From Rhizoclosmatium globosum (lineage: Eukaryota > Chytridiomycota > Chytridiomycetes > Chytridiales > Chytriomycetaceae), in contig MCGO01000011.1 in NCBI GenBank assembly GCA_002104985.1, forward strand, positions 310,001-374,000: 64,000 nt of DNA, read 5' to 3'. Under the pieces are notes generated by a model. The model did no database searches and was not told the origin of the DNA. It was given only the letters and a program-made list of their open reading frames with translations. Position 1 is the first letter of the stretch. The number at the start of each line of letters is the position of its first letter. The position numbers and the translations under genes are program-made. This document shows positions 22,065-33,829 of this stretch, piece by piece.

Positions 22065-23490
22065 ATGCCTACATCGCCATCTATTATTGCTCTGGGCATG
22101 GGTACCTATCGAGTCTTTTGTCTCTATTGCTCACTGTTGAACTCACTCAGAGTCCTCGGCCAACAAGATTGGCGTGGGTATCATGGCTCACAACCCTGTC
22201 ACAAACACCTCAACTGTCCTTGCAAATGTTCGACGCACATACGTGACCCCTCCAGGCACGGGCTTCCTGCCAAAAGATACTGCAAAACACCATCGCAGCA
22301 AAGTCATTGAACTGGTGAAGGAAGCTCTGAAAGTTGCAAACCTGAAGGTTCAGGACATTTCCTGCATCTGCTTCACCAAGGGTGAGCCCGGCTCCTTTTA
22401 CGCATTAGAAAATTTGGGTTGCTCATGGTCTCCATAGGCCCTGGGATGGGTGGCCCTCTTCACGTCTCTGCTCTCATTGCCCGCACACTCAGTCTACTGT
22501 GGAATATTCCTCTCATTGGCGTAAATCATTGTATTGGACACATTGAAATGGGTCGCATGATTACTGGTGCACAAAACCCTGTCGTTCTTTACGTCAGTGG
22601 AGGAAACACTCAAGTTATTGCGTACGCCGAAAAGAGGTGAATACTCTTCGAAATCAACATAACCGAACAAAAATGTGTCAATTATCGATGCTCTGGAAGA
22701 ATTGCTGTCTTATTGCCCGCGTTTCTGGCTTTCTTAAGAAACTAACCAAGCGTCTAACAGATATCAAATCTTTGGAGAAACTCTGGATATCGCAATTGGA
22801 AATTGTTTGGACAGATTTGCCAGAATCATCGGCCTGTCTAATGATCCGTCGCCCGGATACAATATTGAACAATGTGCCAAAAAGTATGGACTCGCCTATT
22901 TAAGTGATGCTCGGTGTTCACAAACTCTCTTTACATAATAGAGGAAAGAAATTTGTGGAACTACCTTATACAGTGAAGGGCATGGACATGTCGTTTTCTG
23001 GAATCCTGGCCCATCTCGAATCAACAACCAAACAAACTCTCAAAGAATACACTATTGAAGACCTGTGCTTCAGTCTTCAAGAAAATCTATTTGCAATGCT
23101 TGTGGAAGTTACTGAACGAGCCATGGCTCACGTTGGTGCACGCGAAGTGTTGATTGTTGGAGGTGTTGGCTGTAAGTTTCATTTCCCATGGCTCACACTC
23201 ATATCTTACTATTTGATCCCATAAGGCAACGAAAGATTGCAAGAAATGATGGGAATGATGGTGAAGCAGCGTGGAGGCCACTTATTTGCTACGGATGAGA
23301 GTTTTTGTATTGATAATGGGTTAATGATTGCTCAAGCTGGACTGCTACAATTCAAGACAGGATATGTAACTCCGCTCAAAGATACATGGTGTACTCAGAG
23401 GTACTGTCCTAGACTAATTTTCAACTTGCTGATAAAGTTATTATCTTCAGATTCCGGACGGACAGTGTTTTGGTTACATGGCGAGATTAA
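22065..23490 (+). CDS. KAE1: KAE1/OSGEP, tRNA N6-threonylcarbamoyladenosine synthase subunit
   Basis: Catalytic ATPase of the KEOPS complex, which makes t6A37 on ANN-reading tRNAs in cytosol and nucleus. Splicing gives [58 protein letters not shown], the metal-binding [78 protein letters not shown] and [10 protein letters not shown]. The gene has at least six introns; one (about 22637-22761) is 125 nt. No indel is needed anywhere, so this region is clean. Length fits the family (about 340 residues). Confidence 0.95.
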
Positions 23491-23554
23491 ATCCGACAAC
23501 AACATTAAGGAATAAAATCAAGTTTATTCGGGTTAATTTTTTGGCAACACCATT

Positions 23555-25368
23555 CTAAACGTTCAATTTATAAACAGAGACAACAGTTACTGTAGTCCGC
23601 TTTGTTCCATTCAACGACGACGAGACAGTTGTAGTGGTGGTCTTGGTAGTTTTGGCCCAGGTCTTTGCCTCGCTTCCAGACGTCGTGGCAGCAGCGGCAA
23701 CCTTTTCAGATTCGGCTTTTGCTTGAACTTTTAAATGCTCCTGATCCTTCAATTCCTTCAACTTTCCTGACTTGAAATCCTCCACAAATTGTACCAATGA
23801 TTCTTCAGTCAACTCCGCACGAAGCGGGAACGCAAGTCGACCCCCGTTGAAGTCATAGAGGATCGCATCAGGTTTGGTAGATTCTTTTGTAAACCCTGCT
23901 TCAGTTCTCAACCAGCTTCCTGCATTGTCAGCCGCCTTGGCGGTAAAGAAGATGACATCAGGCTCAGCGCCAGATGCAGCTTCGCAAGACTCATCAGTAC
24001 ACGCAATTTGTCCTGCGGCAGGACTGAATTTGTTCGCCACAGTTTGAACGATAGCCTCATATTTCTCAACATCTTCTGCATCCGTCACAGACTCCAAATA
24101 GACAACAACAGACGGCTTTTCATACAATCCAAAGTTGTTCGAAACAGTCGAATCGTCAATGTCAACAACGTTGGGTGCCGCAAATGGGAACTTGATACCC
24201 TTCTTGAAAGCAAGCCCACCTTCCTTGTTGATTACATTACGAGCTTGATCAATAATAATCACAGCAGTAGTATTGGGTTCGACGTTATAGAGCCTGGATA
24301 AATGGAACCCCGCTTCAAACTTATTGTCGAAAGCAATGACAGGCCAAGGAACCTGTTCAGCATGAGTTGCGTGTGCATCAACAGTCTTTTCCCAGGATAC
24401 TTGAATAACCTCAAACGCATCTCCATTCGCTTTAGCCTCATTGTAAGCTTTAAGCAAAGCGGCACGAGTAACAAGTGACTCTGCAAGCAAATCTGGAGCA
24501 GGATGAGTCTTGAAGGTATGTTCCTTATCGTGCTTATCCGCAATTGTTTCATGGCAAGATTCACAAACGTTGAACCACGCACATTGTTCGCATTGGTACC
24601 GTGTTCCACGCGAGAAATCGTTCTCGCATTGGTTACATTTTCCCCAGAGTTGAGGAAGGAATGTCAATGCGTCAAAGTAGATCGCGAGGTATTTTCCGTT
24701 GAAGCTTTCATGGGGTGCGACAGTGGTTGCTTGGGCGAGAACGGAACGAATACTCTTCTCGGGGTATGGGAAATGGTGACCCTGAAGATCTTTTTCGACG
24801 ACAGACTTGAAGTCTCTGATCAAAACCTCACCCTTGAATGCGTCGAGTAGGATAAGCTGTCGTGAAATAAGGTCAAAAAGAGGAACTAACCCAAAACCAA
24901 GCGAACTCACAGTTGGAATAAACTTGACACCATATTTTTCGCTCAATGACTTCTTTCTATCCCTATCAACATAAGGCAAGGAGAGCCATGGCATCTTTGC
25001 AAAGTAGCCATCATGAGCAACTTCCTCTCTGTCCGAGGAAACTACAACGATATCAAGTTTCTCTTGAATATGTGCCAATTTGTAATACTTGATTAGATCC
25101 GGAGTGAATCTGCGGCATGGAGGGCACCAGGATGCAGCTGCGAAGCGCTTAGTCTCAGTCTTATAAACCAACCAAACTTACTAAAGTATAAAGCTACGAA
25201 TTGTTTTCCGTTGGTTCCAAGAGTGGCAGTAGCAATCTAGGAATGGGGGCAACACATTGATTGCCAGAACTTAACAACTTATGGCAAGCAAGGAATTCAC
25301 ACCTCAGCATTGTTCTTGGAGTGTAGAACTTCTCCCAGTAGATGAGTAAAGTCGAATGAAGTTGTCAT
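23555..25368 (-). CDS. nucleoredoxin-like protein with inserted ZZ-type zinc finger
   Basis: N-terminal thioredoxin-like domain with active site ASWCPPCRRFTPDL and VVVSSDREEVAHDGYF, typical of nucleoredoxin/tryparedoxin. A second thioredoxin-like region starts at SIRSVLAQATTVAPHESFNG and LAIYFDALTFL. Between that point and AESLVTRAALLKAYNEAK sits a ZZ finger: CNQCENDFSRGTRYQCEQC, then FNVCESCHE and two His. The paralogue at 25662 lacks the finger at this same point. The ending is a Lys/Glu/Ala-rich helix followed by a Thr/Ser-rich tail. Three exons at the N-terminus, start ATG 25366-25368 (MTTSFDFTHL). Probably cytosolic disulfide reductase; partner unknown. Confidence 0.85.
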
Positions 25369-25661
25369 TGTGGGCCAAGGTTAGCAAGCAAAAGTCACGT
25401 TTGTCAGAGATTTTTTATAGCATAATTCAAAAATGCCTCCCACTTATATGGATGTCTTCTGCAAACGGAACAATGCAAGAGAAGAGGTTTATAATGTCTG
25501 GTTGTTGGAGAGAAAGGATGACATTTTGATTCGTAATCTGGATGTTCCGTGTTCCGTTCCGTAAGCACGGAAAGATTGCGCAACTCCACGCTCCGACGCC
25601 ACGACTATAAACCCTTTCGAGCCATATCACTCCATCAGAAATCAAGTTACGAAAAACACCC
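25369..25661. promoter_or_regulatory. divergent promoter with a TATA box for each nucleoredoxin paralogue
   Basis: TATAAA at 25606-25611 lies 51 bp upstream of the plus-strand ATG (25662). TATAAAA on the minus strand at 25413-25419 lies about 45 bp upstream of the minus-strand ATG (25368). Paired TATA boxes fit inducible, possibly stress-driven, transcription, which is inference. Confidence 0.5.
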
Positions 25662-27216
25662 ATGTCCACTACCTTTGACCTCGTCTCTGTTCTTGGAGAA
25701 GTTCTTCACTCCAAAGGCAATGCAGAGGTTTGTAAGCCAAGTAATCACTGTTGCTTGCTGACGCCTTCGGTGAAATTTATGTAGGTTGCCACTGCCTCCC
25801 TTACCAAACCTTTCATTGCCCTCTACTTCAGTAAGTGGCAGTTATAGTATCTATTTCGATCACTGACGAACGCCACCATCACAAAGCTGCATCTTGGTGC
25901 CCCCCATGTCGCAAGTTTACCCCAGAGCTCGTCAACTACTACCTTCAGCCGCATATCCAAGAGAAGCTTGATATCGTTGTTGTAAGCAGAGACCGTGAGG
26001 AGTCTGCGCACGATGGCTACTTTGCCAAAATGCCTTGGCTCTCGGTTCCATTCGCAGACAGAGACAGAGCTGCAGTCTTGCTTAAGAAGTACAACGTCAG
26101 ATTCATCCCTACAGTGAGTTACTGAAAAGAGTTGAATGTTGACTAATCACTGTGATACCAACCAAGTTTGTTCTGATCGACGCTGCAACCGGCGAAATCG
26201 TAGCGAATGATTTCAGAGGAATCGTTGAAAAGGATCCTAAGGGCCACTTCTTCCCATACCCTGCCAAATCCATCCGCTCCATCCTCTCCTCCGTCACAAC
26301 CGTCAGCCCACACGAATCCTTCAACGGAAAGTACCTCGCCCTCTTCTTCGACTCTCCATCATTCGGAATCGACGAGTACACAAAAGTCGACTTTTCCGCA
26401 GAATCAGCTGCCATCAGAACCGCGTTGTTGCAAGCCCACACAGACTCCAAATCAAACAACAACCCATTCGAAGTCCTCCAAATTTCCCTCGCAAAGACCC
26501 GCGAAGAGCACGAAACCAACGCGGCGGGTGTCCCATGGCCCGTCACCGCCTTTGACGAAACTTTCAACACAGCGTTCCACTTGGGAAGACTGTACAACCT
26601 CTCTTTTGACCAACCCTCCGTCGTCGTGATTGACCAAGCGCGGAACGTCATCAACCGTGACGCGGCGCTTTCGTTCAAGAAGGGTGCCAAGTTCCCATTC
26701 GAAAGCCTCAAGGTGGTTGACTTGAACGAGTCGAGAATCAGTAACAACTTTGAGTACATTGACAAGCCGTCTTTGATTGTCAACTTGGAGTCTGTTAAGG
26801 ACAATGCGGAGCAGGTTGCGGCGTTTGAGGAGATTCTTGGTGTGGTTGCAAACAAGTATGGCGGTGGTGGTGAAGTTGTTTGTACTGATGAATACTGTGA
26901 GACGAGTCCAGCTTCTGAACCTGAAGTTATTGTGTTTACTTCCAAATCTGAGAACAGCCTCGCTCGTTACCTTAGAACGCAGGCGGGTTTGGATGAGGTA
27001 GAGACTAAGCCTGATGCTGTCCTCTATGATTTTAATGATGCTCGCGTCGTTTATCCTCTCCGTGCTGATGTCACCAAGGACAACTTGATTCAATTTATTG
27101 AGGACTTCAAGTCTGGAAAGTTGAAGGAGTTGAAGGAGGCGGAGAACAAGGCAAAGGAGGAAGCTGAAAAGGCCGCCAAGGAGGCTGCTGAAACTGCCGC
27201 GACCGCAGCTGCTTAA
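25662..27216 (+). CDS. nucleoredoxin-like protein
   Basis: Paralogue of the gene at 23555-25368, inverted relative to it. Opens MSTTFDLVSVLGEVLHSKGN, then ASWCPPCRKFTPELVNYY with the WCPPC redox centre, VVVSRDREESAHDGYFAKMP and FVLIDAATGEIV. The rest contains SIRSILSSVTTVSPHESFNG, VVIDQARNVINRDAALSFKK and a C-terminal helical tail rich in Lys, Glu and Ala. The first three introns match those of the paralogue in position (after the Glu of GNAE, after FS, and after IPT). There is no ZZ finger. Together the pair is a recent inverted duplication with one domain gained or lost. Confidence 0.88.
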
Positions 27217-27296
27217 TTGTTTTTATTCCAAGTTTTTCTTCAGTCATAATAAAATATCTGCCAAGTTTATTATTCTCTCATCACCAAAAACAACAA

Positions 27297-29401
27297 TCAA
27301 CGGTTACAAAGATTAAACTTGTGGAAAACTTCGTCTACGAAACTATCCATCGCTGGAGTCCGATCAAAGTGACTATTATCATGTGTGAACTGACTCCATG
27401 ACAAACTACCCTCAAATGTATTCAGAATCTTGAAACCTCTCCGCCTCATGACTCGCTCCGCATATTCCGTCAACACGAGGTGTCTGTAATTTGTGCGCCA
27501 ATCGTCTTCTTTACGATGGTGTTGGTTTTCAAGGAGTGGGAAAGCGTTGATACCCATCCAAACAATATCGACTTCAGATTTGTTGAATCGTTGTGCACGG
27601 AATTGGTTCACACGGGTGAGCATATCTGCACCGTAATCCAGCGCATTTTTGAAGCGTTCAACGGTGTAGTGACCTCCGATTTTTTCAGTTTGCATGGGCC
27701 AGGCTCCAAACTGTTTATAGGATGAGTATTATTTTGTAAGAGTGGAACAAGTAACGTACGTTGAATAAGTAGGTGTCGTAAGGGTACAGCATGGACTCGA
27801 CTCCGTTCACGAGCAAAACACGATCCCAACCACGGTGTGAGTGTTCATAGACCAGAGGCTCATTGTATCGCTTAAATTCGAACCAAAACTCTGTATTGTT
27901 CAAAATGGGGACCTTGGTTGGATCGTATGGAGCAGCTGGGGTTACTTCAGCGAGAGCAACCTCTGCCGAGGTTCCTTCGATATCTTCTTCGATGACGACC
28001 GCTTTCTTGGCTGGAGCGGCGGGGGCAATAGGCTTTTCTGCCACGGGGTCCCATAATTTGCTATGCCATGGATTTGTAGGATCTGCTAGTGGGTAATCGA
28101 TTGGAGTTTCATCGTGTTCAGGTCCATATGGTCTCATATCGAGTAAAATTCTTGGAGGAATCGTGTCTGCATACTTTGCACTTATTTTCCCACTTTTTCG
28201 GAATAGGACGCGATTGATTTCATCAAAGTAAGTCAATTTCATTGCTCCGCGTGAAATTTTAGAATTGGGTGGGAAGTACTTTGCACGAATTGCCTCAAAC
28301 TTTGGGTTGTATTTTGTGCCTACATACCCAGAGAGTCTTGCATCAAATGTTTGAGTTGATACACGGAGATGTGAGTCTCCATGGAGCAAGATAGTTTTGT
28401 TGTTGTTGTGGCATTTCGCTTGCTCAACGAGATCTTCGAGCTCAAATCGTTGATCGTATCGACAGCCAATAGGTTCGCCAATGTAAATAAATTTGTGGAA
28501 AGCATGTTTACGGATTTCACGCTCCGTTTCAAACGTCATTCGTAAATAAGCCACTGAAGAAAGCGTTAGTTTAAACATTTGACGGGGTTTTGAAGGTACC
28601 TTGAATAGGCTCATATCTGGAACAAAGTGGCAAAGACGGACTCAAGTCTTCCACACGTTTCGCAGTCCAAACAGGACACTTTGTGGAATCGCAGACATCA
28701 AACTTAAAGTCTTTGAACAGTGGTTCATACAAGACTTTAAGCCCAAAATCACCCATTTCCTTGAATGCCTCAAACGACTCGTAGGCGTGGATCAAGCTGG
28801 CAGTATAAGTACCAGGATTAATGAGTCGGAAAGGGAGGGTGTAGAGACAGTCTCCCTTATGGGACCACAGAGGAGGGGTCTCACGCTGGGGCCCATCCAA
28901 GAGCAGCTGAAAGGCATCTGGGCCAAAAGCAGTCTTATAGTACTGCTCGAGGCGCCTGTTTGGGGAGATGCGTTCGTTTGCCAGCACATTCGCACAGTAC
29001 CGAGGGTCTCTGTGCTGCAGGGCAAAGAGGCCCGTCCCGCAGTGTTCCTTTGATTTACACAGTTTAATAGTAAAGTTCGTTGTTTGCGGCAGGTCTTCGC
29101 AGACAAGTTCGTTGTCGTTTGGATGAAGATCAACGAGCATTTGTCTGTTGAAGGCCGTCCACGTCGGACACGCGCGGCCGTCGACGCCATCGCCAATTCG
29201 ATTTGCCGCGTTTGGATCGATTGGCCGCGCGCCGGAATCCTCGAAAACGGGAAGGCCGAGGGCGCCTTCTTTCTTCGAAGCACTGCTGAGTCCACTGACA
29301 CTCGAGTCCTCGTCAATCGGTACCAGCGTAAACAGTCGCACGAGCACTACAAGTGACACGCTGATCATCAGCGTGAGGAGCCGCTTGTTTCTGACCTCCA
29401 T
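27297..29401 (-). CDS. type II membrane SGNH/PC-esterase-like protein
   Basis: ATG at 29399-29401 starts MEVRNKRLLTLMISVSLVVL, a signal-anchor helix, so the body faces the secretory lumen. The catalytic-type motif LLHGDSHLRVS (GDS block) and a late DNSHFDR (Asp-x-x-His block) match the SGNH/PC-esterase fold used by sugar O-acetyltransferases such as plant TBL and the animal NXPE/CASD1 relatives. Cys-rich blocks (CEDLPQ, CKSKEHCGTG) probably form disulfides. A Pro/Ala-rich insert lies near 27920-28040. At least three exons. The substrate is unknown; a cell-wall or glycoprotein sugar is plausible. The call rests on two short motifs, so family membership is moderate. Confidence 0.55.
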
Positions 29402-29656
29402 TGCTCGCTTTGTGTCTAACTCTGCTTTTTTGGAGGCGGATTCTGTGACAATGCACAACAATCAATGTCTTTCACACAATAATCAACAATTATGGCCTCA
29501 TTTGAAAATTATTGTTGATGTTTTTCCTTGTGTCTGTTCTTGCAGGTTCTTCTTGAACCGTCTCAGATTCCTTTAATTGACAGTGCTGTGGCAACTCATG
29601 TAAGTCACTTATTTGCAGCATCAAAGGCTCGCATCTCACCAACCTACTGAACAAAG

Positions 29657-31444
29657 ATGAGTGCGCCTTCTTACACTCTCATTCTCATTGATAATGAGCT
29701 GTTGGCGTCAAGTAATATCACCACATTCATTGTTGGTTTGGCAACAATCATGGTCTCTGGTGCGATAGCTTGCTTCCTCCTCAAGTTTGGAGACGTTCTG
29801 GGTGCAAGTCACATCGCCATTTTGGTGACACAGGCACCATTCTCTCTCTTCGATGTATTGACAAACAGAAAGCGCCGGAGAGTACCGCGCGGAGGACATA
29901 CAGTCAACTGGGTCTTCTGTGTTGCTATGATGGTGGTTGGCCTGTCAATTCAACCTTTAATTCTCGCTATGCACCAGTTACTCCTGAACATGCTGCCAAC
30001 CAGAGTGTCCACATCATATCCGACTTCATCCTCAAAAATTCCTGTTATCGTTAGAGGAGACAGCTATGGTCGGCCGTTTCCTGTGACGGGAATCCCTCTT
30101 GTGCTTGACCACCCTTTGCAAAAAGGGTTTCCCTCAGCAGGAGCTGGGGCTGTTCGTGGAGACATGATATCTCTCAACACACGCATAATTAAATATTCTG
30201 AGCTTCAATCCTTCATTGGAAACTCTACATTGCATGAGTCGATCACATGGATTCCGTCAATCGAACCTAACATTAAAGAATCTCCACGATATTCCCCATG
30301 GGATGTGATTAGCACGTACCATATATTACCGCCAGGTATTCTCGGAATCCAGGGATCCCGTTATTCAATCCGTCTGTCATATGGCAACAATTCCTGCAAT
30401 GGAGCAAACTTTCTCCAATTGGATCTCACACAAGATCTAGGAGTTGTATACGAAACTAGCCTGAATTTCAACACTTTTGTGAGTGACAACCAAGGAGTTT
30501 GCAACTTCACCTCAATGGGCATTTTGAACACAACAATTACATTGGAACCAATGAACCTCCGCCCGTATTTTGTGCGTTGCACCATTGTTCGAGCAAAAAG
30601 CGCGGGACAAGACAACGACTCTGGGTACGGGTTCTGCACCATCATATTCTTGGGAATCAATTCACTCCAAAATATGGACGAGACCTTCATTGTAGTTGAA
30701 AAGATTTTCCATTCCCCAGACGGCCTTTTAAAATCCATCGACTTCAGTGAGTCCCACCGCATAGGAGGGAACAGCGGTTTCGAAGAGTTTACCGCACCTC
30801 TCTCAGAATACCAGTCTGGATTCCCCATATTCAAAGAATATCTGTACAACAACACTGGACGAGCGAATTGGCAAGTTGTCGCTACAAAGTCGTGGAAATC
30901 AACATGGACCGCTCGCTTCAAATTCGATGGCTGTATAAAGGAAAGCGAGAACAAAGAATTGTTTCTTACGTATATGGATCTTCCAATTGGGGACCGCATT
31001 GTGGTGCGGAGACATACCACACCAACGTCTGTCACAATGAACCTTGATTCAGAAGCTAAATACGTGCATGATGTGCAGTTGTACGTGATTTCGAATCCGT
31101 ACTTTCTTGGTGCATGTATTGGCACACTTGGGATCTGCACTCTTGTTCTCTTGTTTATGGACACGCCTTCGACATTGTGTTGGGCGCTTGCGTTTAAGGA
31201 CGGATTTGAGTGCTCGACGAAAAAACCAAAGGAAGACTTTATGGTTGATTCAGTTTGGAAGGTAAATGGATTTGGGGATGGGGCAAAGATTTCGTTGGAG
31301 CCGAAGGATTTTAGGGAGAATGAGAGGGAGTTCTCGAGCCATGCAGCTGCGATCCGAGCGTTGAAAAAGTGTGAGAGAGAGGAAAATATGAATGGGAGCG
31401 ATGATATCACGTTAACGGGGACTGTAAAATATATGCAAATTTGA
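29657..31444 (+). CDS. lineage-specific membrane protein, paralogue A
   Basis: Single-exon, 595 residues. The N-terminus has two long hydrophobic segments (FIVGLATIMVSGAIACFLL and VFCVAMMVVGLSIQPLILAM). A large extracellular-type domain follows with LQKGFPSAGAGAVRGD, GIQGSRYSIRLSYGN, LDLTQDLGVVYETS, GVCNFTS and FIVVEKIFHSPDGLL, plus several N-glycosylation sequons. One membrane helix near the end (CIGTLGICTLVLLFM) precedes a cytosolic tail with FKDGFECSTKKPKEDFM. I recognise no named family. It is clearly homologous over its whole length to the gene at 33830-35611. Start ATG 29657. Confidence 0.75.
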   Translation: MSAPSYTLILIDNELLASSNITTFIVGLATIMVSGAIACFLLKFGDVLGASHIAILVTQAPFSLFDVLTNRKRRRVPRGGHTVNWVFCVAMMVVGLSIQPLILAMHQLLLNMLPTRVSTSYPTSSSKIPVIVRGDSYGRPFPVTGIPLVLDHPLQKGFPSAGAGAVRGDMISLNTRIIKYSELQSFIGNSTLHESITWIPSIEPNIKESPRYSPWDVISTYHILPPGILGIQGSRYSIRLSYGNNSCNGANFLQLDLTQDLGVVYETSLNFNTFVSDNQGVCNFTSMGILNTTITLEPMNLRPYFVRCTIVRAKSAGQDNDSGYGFCTIIFLGINSLQNMDETFIVVEKIFHSPDGLLKSIDFSESHRIGGNSGFEEFTAPLSEYQSGFPIFKEYLYNNTGRANWQVVATKSWKSTWTARFKFDGCIKESENKELFLTYMDLPIGDRIVVRRHTTPTSVTMNLDSEAKYVHDVQLYVISNPYFLGACIGTLGICTLVLLFMDTPSTLCWALAFKDGFECSTKKPKEDFMVDSVWKVNGFGDGAKISLEPKDFRENEREFSSHAAAIRALKKCEREENMNGSDDITLTGTVKYMQI

Positions 31445-31508
31445 CTCATCGAGTTAAAGCAAATAACAATAAACTATTAAACAGCAATAATTTATTCAAC
31501 TAGGAGCA

Positions 31509-33787
31509 CTACACCGCTCCTCCACTGGGCATATGGAACTTTCTTTTCCCGCTTCCACTTCCCTTCATCTCAACATTCGAAATCATTTTTGGGACACAAT
31601 CAACATCAGTCACCCAAATCCACTCTCCATCCATAAATACTTCAAACACAATTCCCATACCTTCATTGTCATCCCACTTCAAAAACTCCAACCCTCCTCC
31701 ACCGCTCGGAACTACGGGCTTCAAACTCTTGATCAGGGTTCCAATACTTCCATCGTAATCCATTCGACTCGTTACACTCTTTACAGATGGGACATGACGA
31801 ATACGAATAGGGGGCATAAAGGCATCTGTTTCAGGGTTGATGGTTTTTTGTGCTGCCGAATATTTCGATTCAAGATCTAATATTGATTGGTAAAGCACTT
31901 GTTTCTGAGTAATTCGATCGATTGGTTTCACATTGGGAAGAAGAAGTGCGGTTGCTTCCAACTCGGCCATTATACCATCAATTTTTGCGCCATAGTCTTC
32001 AAGGAGTGGATGCAGTGAGGAGGGAATAAGTACAGCTTCTTGCGGAGGGATAACCTTGAAGCATAGTAAGAAATCAAAACTTTCGAAACCTGAACTTCAA
32101 AAACTCAACTGCAACAGCACATAACCCAGGAGCTAGCGGATCACGTCTGTTGATTCGCCCCTTCTCCCCTTTCCAGTATACCAAGCGTTGGTTGGTTTTA
32201 CTCATCTTATCCAACCACGCCAACCAGGCTGCCAACGAAGGGCCAACTGATTTTTTGTAAAACAGTCGATAATCACGCGTCTCTCCCGTTGCGTTCGCAT
32301 TCAAGGTCCAAAGCACCAGATCCACGTATACTCCAGGCAATTCGTCAAACGGATCGAGTACTGGAGTTTCTTGCGATGGGTTAGAACTTTCCAATTCCTC
32401 TTCCATCTCGTCCGCATTATTTAACTCGCTGAATTCATCTTCAGAGGAGGAAGCATCCACGAATCCTTTCATACTGGCTTCTGCGAGTTTCGGATCCACT
32501 TTGATAATCCCATCCGTATTAGAGTTCCTAATTACATCCCGAGTGCAACTCAAAACCATTGCCAGAACACGCAAATCTAGTGCCGACTTGTCAATATCCA
32601 CGATATACCCGGAACCCTCTTTTACGACTGCTGAATACGCCGCCCATAGACATTCAAATGGAACGCGTGGGATTGAGGGACAAATGTCGTTTCCAAAAGC
32701 CAAAATAAAGAGCAAGGCAAGGTCTTGTCTGATACGCGTGGGAGATAAGTTCCGAGGAAATAAAGAAGCCAACGATTTGAGGAGAGGTGGAAGTGAGAAG
32801 AGGATGTTTTGGTCCGGATTATACAGAACAACGTTGGGAGAGAGGTTAGGGTCTGAGAGGAGGACTGTGTATCGTTTGCATCAGTGTCAACTGTCTAAAA
32901 ATTAATGACCTGTTACTTTGAATTATGGCATCTGAGTCGCCAGTCACAATCATGTGCACATGAGTTTCGGTTGGTTTTGTGGTTGGGATTGGAGTAACGA
33001 TACGTTTAACGATTTTGACCTGAGTGAAGCGAGCATAATCAACAACTGATATTGACACGAATTTCCGATCATACCTCTCCTTCTCCTGGATCTCGCGATC
33101 CGCGAACAATCACTTCTTGAATCCAAGGGCTTCGAGCCACAATAGTTGCTGCGTAATGCGATAAAGCGGCATCAAGACGCGTCATAAATAAGCTTCCAGG
33201 TGTAAAGTTGAGAGAATTGAAGCGCAAAGCCTTTGTTGTTGTTCGCTAGAAGGAGGTTTTTCAGAGTAGATTCATGAAGAGTTGATTGACCACACACGCA
33301 CACGTTTCTTTGCAGTTTCCTGTCTTCTGGATCGCTGTAAGAGCAGCTTTGGTAACGGCGGAGGACCGTCGACAGCAATAAAGAGAGACTTTACGCTGAC
33401 ACCGGGAACAGTCAGTTTCGCCGCACCAGCAGACTTATCGCTGCTTTCCAAACGAGCAAAGAGAATGTTGTCAATCTTCCTTCGCACGGCGGCAACCACC
33501 TTGTCCGCGGCGGCTGTTGATGAGTCATCGCCGCCGCCGCCGCCGCCAATCGAAAAGGACGCGCGGTGCAAGAACGAATTCACGTCGATCGCCACGTGCA
33601 CCGCCGCTGTCCCACGTGCGCGCGGCTTCGAATTGGGCTTGGCTTTGGATGTCGGTGCGGACGTGGATGTGGTGGACGAGCTGGCTAGGAGCCCACATGC
33701 CGCACGTGCCTGTGCTCCGCTGGTGCATTCGGCTAACGACTCAGGGAAGAGCACTTTCATTAGGCCCCAGAGTGACTTGACTCCCAT
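31509..33787 (-). CDS. XRN-family 5'-3' exonuclease-like protein
   Basis: MGVKSLWGLMK opens an XRN_N-type domain. The metal-site motifs are visible: VAIDVNSFLHRA, LFIAVDGPPPLPKLLLQRSR, FNSLNFTPGSLFMTRL, SRDPGEGE and VHMIVTGDSDAIIQ. Later ILAFGNDICPSIPR matches the downstream acidic motif. Between the first two motifs are Ser/Ala- and Gly-rich inserts. Later parts include an acidic spacer and NQRLVYWKGEKGRINRRDP. Roughly 650-700 residues, shorter than XRN1 and XRN2, so it may be a divergent third member. Introns at about 33272, 33035, 32920 and 32030. The last junction is off by one in phase and may hide an indel. ATG 33785-33787 is used because the longer frame starts at TTG. Confidence 0.75.
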
Positions 33788-33829
33788 CCTCTGTGGAACC
33801 AAGTTTCAAAAGAGAGATTTCAAACTTTA

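Noticed and set aside
26109..27093. Two long minus-strand open frames under the nucleoredoxin gene
   Set aside because: They are antisense shadows of the conserved plus-strand coding sequence.
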